From Collinsella sp. (lineage in GTDB: Bacteria; Actinomycetota; Coriobacteriia; Coriobacteriales; Coriobacteriaceae), in assembly GCA_018376905.1 (NCBI GenBank), contig JAHAAK010000004.1:1-64000 (forward strand): DNA of 64,000 bases. The letters run 5' to 3'. The notes below the pieces were generated by a model, which ran no database searches, had not been told where the DNA came from, and was given only the letters and a program-made list of their open reading frames with translations. How positions within the stretch are numbered: the stretch's first letter is position 1; each line of letters begins with the position of its first letter. Below, piece after piece: positions 7,609 to 16,330 of the stretch. The position numbers and the translations under genes were made by a program.

Positions 7609-8961
7609 ATGGCATTCAACGACTTGATCGCCCAGAAAATAAAGGACTTTGAACAGCAGGGGGTTCCGCAGGTCTTTGAGCGAGACCTTGATCTGGAAAA
7701 CCCACAGGAGCCAAAGCGCGACAACATCGTAAATGTGGTTGTGGGGGCCCGCCGTTGTGGAAAGACGTATCGCCTGTATCAGGAGATGCAGCGGCTTCAG
7801 GGCCGGGGCGTCGAGCTTGACCGGATGCTTTACTTTAATTTTGAGGACGAGCGCTTGCGCCCGTATGAGTCATCGCTGCTGGCGGACGTGCTCGACACGT
7901 TCTATGCGCTGTATCCTGCTGCTCGAACCGAGGGCGCTTACATTTTCTTTGACGAGATCCAGGAAATTCCCGAATGGGGTGCGTTTCTGCGGCGTGTAGT
8001 CGATACGGAGAAAGCGACCGTCTATGTGACGGGATCTTCTTCCAAGATGCTGTCCTCAGAGCTTAAGAGCGAGTTCAGGGGTCGTTCTCTTATACGGGAG
8101 CTTTTTCCGTTGAGTTTTTCGGAATACGTTCGGTATAAGACGGGGAGCGTTTTCGAGCCAGATGCGACCTTTTCCCCAAGCGATGCAGCGCTGCTTCGAC
8201 ATCATCTGATCGGATATCTTGAACGAGGGGGATTCATCGCGACGCTTGAGCAGACGCCCGCAGACGCGATTCAGCTGCTACAGGAATATGCTTCGCGAAC
8301 GGTCGCTATGGACGTCATTGAGCGTTACGACGTCAAGAACCCTCGCCTGGCATCGCTGTTCTTGACGCGGTGTATGGCATCTTCGGGACGAGAGCTGTCA
8401 GTGAACAAAGTGTACAACGAGTTCAAGAGCAGACAGATACCCGTCAGTCGTAATTCGCTCAGCGATTTACTTGAGTATTATGAGGATGCCTACCTGTTAT
8501 TTTCTGTGCCGGAGTTCACGCGTTCATTGGCAAATAACATGCGGTCTGCGTCTAAGGTCTACGCTGTCGACCCTGCGATGTTTGGAGCATTCTCTCCCGC
8601 ATCGGCATTGGACCAGGGCCAGAGGCTCGAGACCGCAGTGTTCAATGCGCTAAGAAGAAGGACTCCCGCGGTGAGGGTCGGATCGGTCTGCCGCCTGCTG
8701 ATCAAAGAGAAGAGCAAAAGCCATGAGGTGGACTTTGTGGCTGGGGACGCACTTCTCATGCGGGCTTATAGCCTGATTCAGGTGAGTGTGGATATGGCAA
8801 GTGAGAAAACGCGCGAGCGCGAAATTGCCGCGCTTGATGCCTCGATGGCCCAGTTCGATCTTGGCGAGTCGGCAATCGTTACCATGGATGAGCAGGCCGA
8901 TATTCCATGCGAGCACGGTACGGTACACGTTGTGCCCGCATGGAAGTGGCTCCTTGCCTAA
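7609..8961 (+). CDS. AAA-family ATPase with DUF4143-type C-terminal domain
   Basis: A 450-residue member of the widespread AAA_14/DUF4143 group, whose biological role is not established. The Walker A motif GARRCGKT lies at about residues 46-53, Walker B as YIFFDEIQEI near 108, and an arginine/sensor region (YVTGSSSKMLSSEL) near 145. The C-terminal third (about 330-440) has the nuclease-like pattern of these proteins, with a conserved KSHEVDFV segment. No membrane segment is seen. ATG 7609 follows GGAGAATC. The gene is lower in GC than its neighbours, monocistronic, and its promoter sits inside a large inverted repeat. Members of this family are often in variable genome regions, which fits this position. 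Confidence 0.85.
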   Translation: MAFNDLIAQKIKDFEQQGVPQVFERDLDLENPQEPKRDNIVNVVVGARRCGKTYRLYQEMQRLQGRGVELDRMLYFNFEDERLRPYESSLLADVLDTFYALYPAARTEGAYIFFDEIQEIPEWGAFLRRVVDTEKATVYVTGSSSKMLSSELKSEFRGRSLIRELFPLSFSEYVRYKTGSVFEPDATFSPSDAALLRHHLIGYLERGGFIATLEQTPADAIQLLQEYASRTVAMDVIERYDVKNPRLASLFLTRCMASSGRELSVNKVYNEFKSRQIPVSRNSLSDLLEYYEDAYLLFSVPEFTRSLANNMRSASKVYAVDPAMFGAFSPASALDQGQRLETAVFNALRRRTPAVRVGSVCRLLIKEKSKSHEVDFVAGDALLMRAYSLIQVSVDMASEKTREREIAALDASMAQFDLGESAIVTMDEQADIPCEHGTVHVVPAWKWLLA

Positions 8962-8977
8962 CCATCTACGGATCTGT

Positions 8978-8999
8978 GGGGCCAGGACCTCCTGGCCCC
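8978..8999 (+). terminator. hairpin after the ATPase gene
   Basis: GGGGCCAGGA-CC-TCCTGGCCCC, perfect 10-bp stem 16 nt after the stop codon, with only a short T-rich tail. It probably serves convergent genes on both strands. Confidence 0.6.
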
Positions 9000-9034
9000 T
9001 TCATCACGGTTGGGGAGCACCATGATGCGCCCAG

Positions 9035-10537
9035 CTAGTCCTGGGCCTTGATGCTCGGCATCAGAATCTGGGCGAGGTAGTCGGTCTCGAGTTTGGTCGC
9101 GGCGTCGGCCTTGCCGTCTTTGCCGACCAGTACGTTCTTGATCTGGCTATAGGTGTAGCGGTTGCCGGTCGTGAGCTCGACAAGCTCAATGGCCGTGTCC
9201 ATGGGGTAGGTTGACACGGGATTCTGCGTCCGTCCGTTGATGGTCTGGGGCACCACGTACGGATAGACGGGGCCGCTGGCGTAGACGGTGTAGCCGTTGC
9301 CGAGGTTTGCCGCACCCAAAACCGCATCACCCTCATCGGGCGTAAAGCTCTCGCCCTCGTGCACCGCGACGAGCGTCACGATTGGCGTATTGGCGTCATC
9401 GCCCAGATAGATGCACAGCGTGCTGCCGTTTTGCCAAGTCGCGACTTTGCCGTACCACTCAACGGGAATATCGAGCTGATACAGGTCCGTTGCCTTATGT
9501 CGAGCATCGGCGTCGCGGGCCGCCTGTGCCTCGCGGGAGCTCACGGCGTTGGCGGCGGCGTCACGGCGCGCGGTTGCCGCCTGCTGGAGCACCTTTGCGA
9601 CCGCGGCGGAGTTCACCCCGCCTTCCTCGGCATACTTGGCGGCGGCATCGATCTGGTTGTCAGTCACCGTGTCGGCCGAAGGCACCTTGAGCTTAAAGGT
9701 GGCCTGGGCACTCAAATCCTGCCCATCGCTCTTAATGGTGACCTGCGCCTTGGTGGTCGGCACGGTGTAAATGGTACCGTCGGCTGCGATGGGGGACCCA
9801 GCGATGGAGAGCGTATAGTCACCGGGTAGCAGCTTGATGCCGCGACCATGTTCGTCAACGTAGAGCGTCTCGCTCACGGAAGAACCGTCGGAATCCTGGC
9901 CGCTCACCTGCACGGGAATCTTGGAGCCAGTTGAGCAGTCGAGGCCCGCGGCATGCACGCCAATCTGCACCGACATCATCGTGTGCGCACTGGCGGCGAC
10001 AGCGGCAGCCTGCTCTTGCTGATATCCGTTCCAGGCAGCATAGCCTGCGCCGCCGGCGACGAGCGCGACGGCCACAACGCCGGCAACCATCAGGTTGCGG
10101 CGCTTGGGCGGCATTTTACGATGACGGGCCTCGGCCTCATGTGCCGAAGGAACAGACGGTAGGGGGATATCGCCCATGGCGATGGTCTCGTCCACGGCAG
10201 GCGCAGAGCCCAGGCCGGGAAGCTCGCGGGTTAGCGAATCTTCGGCCGGTAAGCTGTCGAGCAAGATGGTTTCCTCGCTCGTGTCGGATTCGGGCTGGTC
10301 GTCGGCCTCGCACTCGGATTCCTCGTGCCCCGCCTCGTCCTCGGTGGGCGCGGCGCCATCGTCTTTTGCATCCCGATCATCGGGCTGCGCCTCGATTTCT
10401 GGCTCATCCTGCACATCAACGCTCGGATCGTCAAACGCAATCTCGGCCATCGCGATCTGGTCTAGGCTCTCCAGGGCCTCGGCACACGCTTCTGCATCTT
10501 GGGCCGCATCCTCTTGGCCCATCGTCTCATCTTTCAT
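9035..10537 (-). CDS. single-pass membrane protein with acidic cytoplasmic N-terminus
   Basis: A 500-residue protein of no recognised family. Residues 1-125 are highly acidic and low in complexity (many Glu/Asp, plus Gln and Ser), likely disordered and cytosolic. A basic stretch (KMPPKRR) precedes one membrane helix near 155-175 (NLMVAGVVAVALVAGGAGYAAW). The outside part has a beta-rich segment (about 185-285, SVQIGVHAAGLDC...), an Ala-rich helical segment (about 300-350) and a C-terminal domain of about 140 residues. ATG 10537 is chosen because GGGGGAT precedes it; the upstream in-frame extension covers a terminator-like region. Adjacent genes do not suggest a role. Confidence 0.6.
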   Translation of the reverse strand: MKDETMGQEDAAQDAEACAEALESLDQIAMAEIAFDDPSVDVQDEPEIEAQPDDRDAKDDGAAPTEDEAGHEESECEADDQPESDTSEETILLDSLPAEDSLTRELPGLGSAPAVDETIAMGDIPLPSVPSAHEAEARHRKMPPKRRNLMVAGVVAVALVAGGAGYAAWNGYQQEQAAAVAASAHTMMSVQIGVHAAGLDCSTGSKIPVQVSGQDSDGSSVSETLYVDEHGRGIKLLPGDYTLSIAGSPIAADGTIYTVPTTKAQVTIKSDGQDLSAQATFKLKVPSADTVTDNQIDAAAKYAEEGGVNSAAVAKVLQQAATARRDAAANAVSSREAQAARDADARHKATDLYQLDIPVEWYGKVATWQNGSTLCIYLGDDANTPIVTLVAVHEGESFTPDEGDAVLGAANLGNGYTVYASGPVYPYVVPQTINGRTQNPVSTYPMDTAIELVELTTGNRYTYSQIKNVLVGKDGKADAATKLETDYLAQILMPSIKAQD

Positions 10538-10656
10538 ATATCCCCCAAGCTCAATATCGGGACAACACTGTACCCAAAAACGGGACCCTATAGGGCCGCC
10601 GCAGGATTTGAAATCCGATTTTATATATGCGCGTGTTTTTGAATGCAAGCGGGATG

Positions 10657-10700
10657 AAAAAAAGCCCCCGGAAAGCGAGCGAAACGCTTTCCGGGGGCTC
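10657..10700 (-). terminator. intrinsic terminator for the gene at 10768-11775
   Basis: On the minus strand a 15-bp stem (AGCCCCCGGAAAGCG and complement) is followed by a run of seven T. It lies 67 nt downstream of the membrane-protein stop codon. Confidence 0.85.
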
Positions 10701-10767
10701 TGCGAGACATTGGATTGAAAAGCCTGGCGGGCGGACCTATGCCCAAGTGCCAACAGCGACCAGCGCG

Positions 10768-11775
10768 TTACTCGGCGTGCGCGTAATCAACCTTGGCGCG
10801 GCGGGCAGTGGCCTTCTCCCAATCGCTGGTGCCCTCAAAGACATCCTGCTTGTAGGGGTTGCGGCCGAGCTTCTTGGCACGGTAGGCGATGTAGATGATT
10901 GCGGCGACGTTGGCGATCAGCGCGGCGATCGAGACCGCGGTAGCGGCGCCGGGGTCGAGCGTGGAGTGGGTCACAAAGATGGACTCCTCCTGGAAGTACG
11001 GGAACACCTGGGCAAACATGCACCAAATGGCCAACGTAAAGGCGCGGTTCTGAATCCAGCCGCCCTTGTTCCAGATAAAGGCGGCGACGGTGGGCGCCAG
11101 CAGCAGCGCAAAGCCGCAGAACCAGGAGTGGGTGGGCAGGCAGTTGTAGGTGTAGCAGAAGTTCCAGATATCGTAGGCGATGATGTAGACCCAGGTCATG
11201 TCGGGCCACAGCATGTCGGTCTTGTCCTCGGAGGCGTAGACGCTCCACCAACCGGTCATGCAGAAGATGTTGATGATGCCCGCGATGCCGTTGAACACGT
11301 TGTTCCAGCCGGCCAGCTGCGTGGCGCCCTCGGAGGTGACCCAGGTGGACTCGCCCAGGACAAAGAAGTGATAGGCGCTCTCGAAGTCGGACACGACGGC
11401 GATCATGATGTTGATGGCGACGATCACAAACGGCCACGCGCGGAACCAATGCGCCTTGCCGATCTTGCCCCACTGGTACTTAATGGCAATGAAGCCCCAG
11501 CAACCGGCCAGCGCAGCGTATACCTTGGCGTAGTGGAACCAGCTGTTCTGGTACACATGGGTGGGGTTGGTGAGCGCCCACTCGGCACCCTGCGAGACGC
11601 CGATGGCGATGGCGACGCAGTAGATGGTCATGGCCAGCGGAGCCACGCCAAAGATGATTGCCGCGCCGAGCTTGGTGCGGCGGCCGACCTCGTTGAGCAC
11701 GATCAGGCCGATAAAGACCATGGCCCAGCCGACCCAGTGGATAAGGGTATTGCTACCCCAAACATCGAACAGCAT
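10768..11775 (-). CDS. polytopic membrane protein, possibly DUF5692 family
   Basis: A 335-residue protein with about eight to nine hydrophobic segments spread over its whole length, rich in Trp, Tyr and Phe (for example WVGWAMVFIGLIVLN near residue 15 and FALLLAPTVAAFIW near 225). The C-terminal 35 residues are charged and cytosolic. ATG 11775 follows AAAGGAG. It lies 63 nt downstream of the TetR gene on the same strand and is probably co-transcribed, opposite a large Fe-S flavoprotein. The set may form an inducible redox or transport module. I recall the family as DUF5692 of Coriobacteriia and clostridia, but I cannot confirm it here. No catalytic motif is visible. Confidence 0.6.
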   Translation of the reverse strand: MLFDVWGSNTLIHWVGWAMVFIGLIVLNEVGRRTKLGAAIIFGVAPLAMTIYCVAIAIGVSQGAEWALTNPTHVYQNSWFHYAKVYAALAGCWGFIAIKYQWGKIGKAHWFRAWPFVIVAINIMIAVVSDFESAYHFFVLGESTWVTSEGATQLAGWNNVFNGIAGIINIFCMTGWWSVYASEDKTDMLWPDMTWVYIIAYDIWNFCYTYNCLPTHSWFCGFALLLAPTVAAFIWNKGGWIQNRAFTLAIWCMFAQVFPYFQEESIFVTHSTLDPGAATAVSIAALIANVAAIIYIAYRAKKLGRNPYKQDVFEGTSDWEKATARRAKVDYAHAE

Positions 11776-11838
11776 GCTGCTCTCCTTTCACAAGCCCGCG
11801 GCCCCTCTTCCGATCGCGGGCAGTTTGGCCAAATGTCG

Positions 11839-12501
11839 TCAGTTCTGGGGCTTGCGCTCCGGATACTTGGCGGTATAGCCCTCGATGTGGAGTGTCGAGG
11901 CGATGATTTCCTTGACCGTCTCGTCGGGCACATCGGGGTGCGTGCGGATATACATCAAAAGACCCATGATGAGGGTGTAGAACGTTTCGTAGACATGATC
12001 GATGCGCAGCTCGTGATGGGCGACAAAATCCACCACGGTGGTGTCGCAGATGTACTGAGCCACGCGCTGAACCACGTTGTGCAGAAAGCCGCCGTAGAGT
12101 GCGCCGCTGTTGGAGGTCAGAGTGTGCGGCAGTTCATGGCCGCTGGCGACCAGCCGCTTAAAGAGCGGGGCGACGGTGTCGAGCGCGCCCTCGATATCGC
12201 CGACGGTGCGGCTGGCGTTCCACTGCTCGAGCTCGGAGATAAAACCGTCGATTGCCTCGTCCATGACGGCGGTGACGGCGGCGTCCATGTCGGCAAAGTA
12301 GTGGTAGAACAATGAACGCGTGCAGCCGGCTCGTTTGGTCACGGCCGATACCGATAGGTGGGACACGCCCAACTCGGAGCTTACGGTGCGCACGGCATCG
12401 AGGATCTCGCGACGGCGTTCGTCGCCCGTCAGGCGCTTTGCCGCGCTATCGGATGCAGGGACGGCATCGACCACAGAGGTATCTGCTGCGTTGTTGCCCA
12501 T
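11839..12501 (-). CDS. TetR-family transcriptional regulator
   Basis: A 220-residue regulator. The N-terminal helix-turn-helix is clear at about residues 25-70 (RREILDAVRTVSSELGVSHL, then TKRAGCTRSLFYHYFADMDA), with the FYHYF signature of the TetR recognition helix. The rest is an alpha-helical ligand-binding domain without diagnostic motifs. It is transcribed away from the flavoprotein gene at 12691, and the intergenic space holds two 15-bp palindromes. The simplest model is that it represses both itself (with the membrane protein gene downstream) and the flavoprotein, and releases on binding a small molecule. ATG 12501 has AAAGG 9 nt upstream. Confidence 0.9.
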   Translation of the reverse strand: MGNNAADTSVVDAVPASDSAAKRLTGDERRREILDAVRTVSSELGVSHLSVSAVTKRAGCTRSLFYHYFADMDAAVTAVMDEAIDGFISELEQWNASRTVGDIEGALDTVAPLFKRLVASGHELPHTLTSNSGALYGGFLHNVVQRVAQYICDTTVVDFVAHHELRIDHVYETFYTLIMGLLMYIRTHPDVPDETVKEIIASTLHIEGYTAKYPERKPQN

Positions 12502-12559
12502 GTTTTGCCGCCTTTCATCCTCTTTTGCCTGACCGTTCGCCTATCAGTCTTGAATATTG

Positions 12560-12597
12560 TTGACGGTTCGTCAATACTATTTTTGACACAATGTCAA
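12560..12597. promoter_or_regulatory. two TetR-type operators
   Basis: Two 15-bp perfect palindromes, TTGACGGTTCGTCAA (12560-12574) and TTGACACAATGTCAA (12583-12597), share the half-site TTGAC and have centres 23 bp apart. They lie between the divergent TetR and flavoprotein genes and contain -35-like TTGAC elements, so binding would block both promoters. Confidence 0.8.
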
Positions 12598-12690
12598 CAA
12601 TGGTGGGTGAACGGCATGGGGGCATGCCCGGCCTGCAAAAAAAGAGGGGCGCTGCGGCCTTGTCGTGCTGCGGCAAGAGAAGGGACAACC

Positions 12691-15468
12691 ATGATTCTCA
12701 ACGGACCGGGGATTAGCTATACCGAGCCCGATATCGGCGCGGAGTTCGTGCCGCCGATACCGGAGCATCCGCGCGAGGCCATCGTCAAACTGTGCGAGCA
12801 CTGCACCAACCGTCTGCTGCATCGCGATGAGCTGCTGGGCTACGAGTACTGGTCGTTTGCCGAGGCCGCAACCGACGAGCAGGCCGAAGTGCTCTGCAAA
12901 ATGAAGATGCGCCGTCCCTATACGCTGCCCGAGATGGTCAAGCTCACCGGCATGCCCGAAGCCGATATCGAGAAGATGCTCGACGACATGAGCTACACGG
13001 GTCTGCTCGAGTACAACTGGGAAAACCCCGAGCGCGCCAAGCAGTGGGTGCTGCCCATGCTGGTGCCGGGTTCCGCCGAGTTCCTCAACATGCGCGTGAG
13101 CCAGCTCGAGGAGCACCCGGTCTATGCCAAGTTCTTTGAGCAGGCGTCCGAGGGACCGCTGTCGAAGGCCACGCCGATGGTGCCGCCCGGAGGCGCCGGT
13201 ATCGGCATGCATGTCATTCCGGTCGAGAAGGCTATCGACGCCGCGAGCACCTCGGTACCGATTGAGCATATCGAGCATTGGCTCGACAAATACGATGGCA
13301 AATATGCCGCTAGCACCTGCAGCTGCCGCGCGAGCCGTCGCGTGATGGGTGAGGGCTGCGCCGACGACCCGGCCGATTGGTGCATCGCCGTGGGCGATAT
13401 GGCCGACTACGTGGTTGAGACCGATCGTGGCCATTACGTGACCCGCGACGAGGTTTACGACATCCTGCGCCAGGCCGAGGACAACGGCTTTGTGCACCAG
13501 ATCACCAATATCGACGGCGAGAACAAGATCTTCGCCATCTGCAACTGCAACGTCAACGTGTGCTACGCCCTGCGCACCTCGCAGCTGTTCAACACGCCCA
13601 ACCTGTCGCGCTCGGCCTATGTCGCCAAGGTCGAGAAGGACAAGTGCGTTGCCTGCGGTCGCTGCGTTGAGGTGTGCCCGGCCGGCGCCGCCAAGCTCGG
13701 CCAGAAGCTCTGCAGCAAAAAGGCCGGCGGACAGGTGCCCGAGTATCCGCGCCAGGAGCTGCCCGACGCCACCAAATGGGATCACACCAAGTGGTCGCCC
13801 AACTACCGCAACGACAACCGTATCGAGACGCATGAGTCCGGCACCGCTCCCTGCAAGACGGCCTGCCCCGCGCACGTTGCCGTTCAGGGCTATTTGAAGC
13901 TCGCGGCTCAGGGTCGCTATGACGAGGCCCTAGCACTCATTAAGCGCGAGAACCCGCTGCCCGCTATCTGCGGCCGTGTGTGCAACCGCCGCTGTGAGGA
14001 TGCCTGCACCCGCGGCCGTGTGGATGCCGCCGTGGCTATCGACGAGGTCAAGAAGTTCATCGCCCAGCGCGATCTGGATGCCGCGACCCGCTACGTCCCG
14101 CCCGTGGTTACGCCGACGCGCGCTGGCGGCTTCGATCAGAAGATCGCCATCATCGGTGCCGGTCCGGCCGGCCTGTCCTGCGCCTTCTATCTGGCCGAGA
14201 AGGGCTACAAGCCCGTCGTGTTCGAGAAGAACGAGCGCCCGGGTGGCATGCTCACCTATGGCATTCCCAGCTTTAAGCTGCAGAAGGATGTTATCGAGGC
14301 CGAGGTCGAGATCATTCGCCTGATGGGTGCCGAGTTCCGCTATGGCGTGGAGGTCGGTCGCGACGTGACGCTCGACGAGCTGCGCGAGCAGGGCTTTAAG
14401 GCCTTCTACGTTGCTATTGGCTGCCAGGGCGGCCGCCTTGCCGGTATTCCGGGCGAGGATGCCGTGGACGTGACCGTGGCCGTCGACTTTTTGCGCGAGG
14501 TCAACAGTGGCAAGATCGACGCGTTGCCCGGCCGCACCATTGTGGTGGGCGGCGGCAACGTGGCTATCGATGTCGCGCGCAACGCCTGCCGTCTGGGTTC
14601 CGAGCACGTTGAGATGTTCTGCCTGGAGAGCGAGGCCCAGATGCCCGCCAGCGAGGAGGAACGTCGCGAGGCCGTTGAGGACGGCGCTCACATCAGCTGC
14701 GGCTGGGGCCCCAAGGAGATTCACCTGGACGAGGCCGGTCGTGTATGCGGTATCACCTTCAAGCGCTGCACGCGTGTCTTTGACGACGAGGGCCGTTTTG
14801 CGCCCGAGTACGACGAGAACGATCTGCGCCGTGTCGATGCCGACCGTGTCGTCATGTCGATTGGCCAGTCCATTGTGTGGGGCGACCTGCTGGCTGGCTC
14901 CAAGGTGGAGCTCGGCCGCGGCCAGGGTGCCCTTGCCGATCCCCAGACTTACCAGATCGCCGAACCCGACATCTTTGTGGGCGGCGACGTCTACACCGGC
15001 CCCAGCTTTGCCATCGACGCTATCGCCGCCGGTCACGAGGCCGCGGTGTCCATCCATCGCTTTGTGCAGCCGGGCTCCACGCTCACCATCGGCCGCAACC
15101 AGCGCCGCTACACCGCGCTCGACCGCGACGATGTCGTGATCGAGAGCTACGACAACGCGAGCCGCGAGGTTGCGCATGTGGACCGCGAACGCGAGAAGGC
15201 TGCACCGTTTAGCGAGTATGTTGAGACCTTTACCGAGGAGCAGGTGCGCGCCGAGACCGCCCGCTGCCTGGGCTGCGGCGCCTCGATCGTCGACCCCAAC
15301 AAGTGCATCGGCTGCGGCCTGTGCACCACCAAGTGCGCGTTCGACGCCATCCATCTGGATCGCGACCGCCCCGAGTGCTCCACGATGGTCAAATACGAGC
15401 AAAAGCTCCCGAGCCTTGGCAAGTATGCTTTAAAGCGTGCAATCAAAATCAAGTTCGGTCGTAAATAG
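12691..15468 (+). CDS. FAD-dependent oxidoreductase with multiple Fe-S domains (GltD-like)
   Basis: A 925-residue cytosolic flavoprotein. The N-terminal 310 residues contain a CSCRASRRVMGEGC motif and CNCNVNVCY, then a ferredoxin-type cluster (CVACGRCVEVCPAG, near 325). A GltD-type N-terminal Fe-S domain follows (CKTACPAHVA, CGRVCNRRCEDAC), then an FAD-binding GAGPAGL motif near 490 and an NAD(P)H-binding VVGGGNVAIDVARNA near 620. A C-terminal 4Fe-4S pair closes it (CLGCGASIVDPNKCIGCGLC). It resembles the small subunit of NADPH-glutamate synthase fused to ferredoxin domains, but no glutamate synthase large subunit is nearby, so it more likely passes electrons from NAD(P)H to another acceptor. 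ATG 12691 follows AGAAGGGA. The divergent TetR and its operators indicate induction by a specific compound. Confidence 0.85.
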   Translation: MILNGPGISYTEPDIGAEFVPPIPEHPREAIVKLCEHCTNRLLHRDELLGYEYWSFAEAATDEQAEVLCKMKMRRPYTLPEMVKLTGMPEADIEKMLDDMSYTGLLEYNWENPERAKQWVLPMLVPGSAEFLNMRVSQLEEHPVYAKFFEQASEGPLSKATPMVPPGGAGIGMHVIPVEKAIDAASTSVPIEHIEHWLDKYDGKYAASTCSCRASRRVMGEGCADDPADWCIAVGDMADYVVETDRGHYVTRDEVYDILRQAEDNGFVHQITNIDGENKIFAICNCNVNVCYALRTSQLFNTPNLSRSAYVAKVEKDKCVACGRCVEVCPAGAAKLGQKLCSKKAGGQVPEYPRQELPDATKWDHTKWSPNYRNDNRIETHESGTAPCKTACPAHVAVQGYLKLAAQGRYDEALALIKRENPLPAICGRVCNRRCEDACTRGRVDAAVAIDEVKKFIAQRDLDAATRYVPPVVTPTRAGGFDQKIAIIGAGPAGLSCAFYLAEKGYKPVVFEKNERPGGMLTYGIPSFKLQKDVIEAEVEIIRLMGAEFRYGVEVGRDVTLDELREQGFKAFYVAIGCQGGRLAGIPGEDAVDVTVAVDFLREVNSGKIDALPGRTIVVGGGNVAIDVARNACRLGSEHVEMFCLESEAQMPASEEERREAVEDGAHISCGWGPKEIHLDEAGRVCGITFKRCTRVFDDEGRFAPEYDENDLRRVDADRVVMSIGQSIVWGDLLAGSKVELGRGQGALADPQTYQIAEPDIFVGGDVYTGPSFAIDAIAAGHEAAVSIHRFVQPGSTLTIGRNQRRYTALDRDDVVIESYDNASREVAHVDREREKAAPFSEYVETFTEEQVRAETARCLGCGASIVDPNKCIGCGLCTTKCAFDAIHLDRDRPECSTMVKYEQKLPSLGKYALKRAIKIKFGRK

Positions 15469-15483
15469 GTAACCATGGCGGGT

Positions 15484-15519
15484 AAGGGGACGGCGCAGAC
15501 TAGACTTCGCCGTCCCCTT
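15484..15519 (+). terminator. terminator after the flavoprotein gene
   Basis: Perfect 12-bp stem AAGGGGACGGCG / CGCCGTCCCCTT around a 12-nt loop, 15 nt after the stop codon, followed by a weak T-rich tail. Confidence 0.75.
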
Positions 15520-15564
15520 GCTTTGAGTTTGCATCGCATCAACCGTTGTTGAAAGGTTTCTACC

Positions 15565-15993
15565 TTGCATGAATTGGGAATCGTCTATCACATTATTCGC
15601 GATGTCGAGAATGTAGCGCGCGCTCATGGCGTGCGTCGCGTTTCGAGCGTAACGTTGCTGTTGGGCGAGGTCTCGGGCGTCGTTCCCGACTTGCTACTCG
15701 ACGCTTGGCGCTGGGCAGCAGATAAAAAGCCTATCGCGCAGGGCGCGGAGCTTATCGTGGAGCCCGTCGAGGCCGTGACACATTGCGAGGCGTGCGGCCG
15801 CGACTACGCGACGGTCGAGCACGGCAAGACCTGTCCCCATTGCGGTAGCGGCGAGACCTATTTGCTGCAGGGCCAAGAGGTAATGATCAAACAGATCGAG
15901 ACTCCCGACGAGGACCCGGCAGACGCTGCTCCTGACGGCCTCTCCGACGCACCCGATGCCGTCGACGCCGCCAACCCACTCCACATCGCCTAA
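15565..15993 (+). CDS. hypA: hydrogenase/urease nickel metallochaperone HypA
   Basis: A 142-residue HypA-family protein that delivers Ni to NiFe-hydrogenase (and sometimes urease) maturation with HypB. It starts with the diagnostic MHEL, whose His2 is the nickel ligand. Two zinc-binding CxxC motifs are visible (CEAC near 75 and CPHC near 91). The last 30 residues are an extra acidic Asp/Ala tail beyond the usual ~115-residue length. The start is TTG 15565, fixed by the MHEL motif and a GAAAGG ribosome site. No other hyp or hydrogenase genes lie in the window, so it works with genes elsewhere. Confidence 0.92.
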   Translation: MHELGIVYHIIRDVENVARAHGVRRVSSVTLLLGEVSGVVPDLLLDAWRWAADKKPIAQGAELIVEPVEAVTHCEACGRDYATVEHGKTCPHCGSGETYLLQGQEVMIKQIETPDEDPADAAPDGLSDAPDAVDAANPLHIA

Positions 15994-16055
15994 CATCCAA
16001 TGACTGCATGGGCTAGAGTTCTAAACATATTTGCTTCGGTTAGTCAAGTCATGTC

Positions 16056-16258
16056 TGTTTAAACAAAATGGCGGCACGCAGGCGCATTGGGATCCACCTA
16101 AAAGCGGTTTTAACGAACAGTGCGCCTGTATATGTCTTTGGAAACAATCGGCAAATCACGTTTTAGCAGGCAATAAGCTGTAAACCGGCAACGTAATCAA
16201 CTTGTAACAAACCTAGACGTTTAAACAAATAAACCAACCTTTTGCGAATTTAGCTATA
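16056..16258 (+). promoter_or_regulatory. palindrome-rich promoter region of the mannose PTS operon
   Basis: The 337-nt gap holds TGTTTAAACA (16056-16065) and GTTTAAAC (16219-16226), a 14-nt palindrome TAAAAGCGGTTTTA (16099-16112) nested inside outer 8-bp arms CAGGCGCA (16079-16086) and TGCGCCTG (16121-16128), and a TATAAT at about 16253. These are candidate sites for a sugar-responsive regulator. No regulator gene is adjacent. Confidence 0.5.
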
Positions 16259-16330
16259 ATTCCACAAACCAAACAGGTATACTTCCTTAATGTCGTGTAG
16301 GAAATACGTAGACAAAAAGGAGGTTATGTG

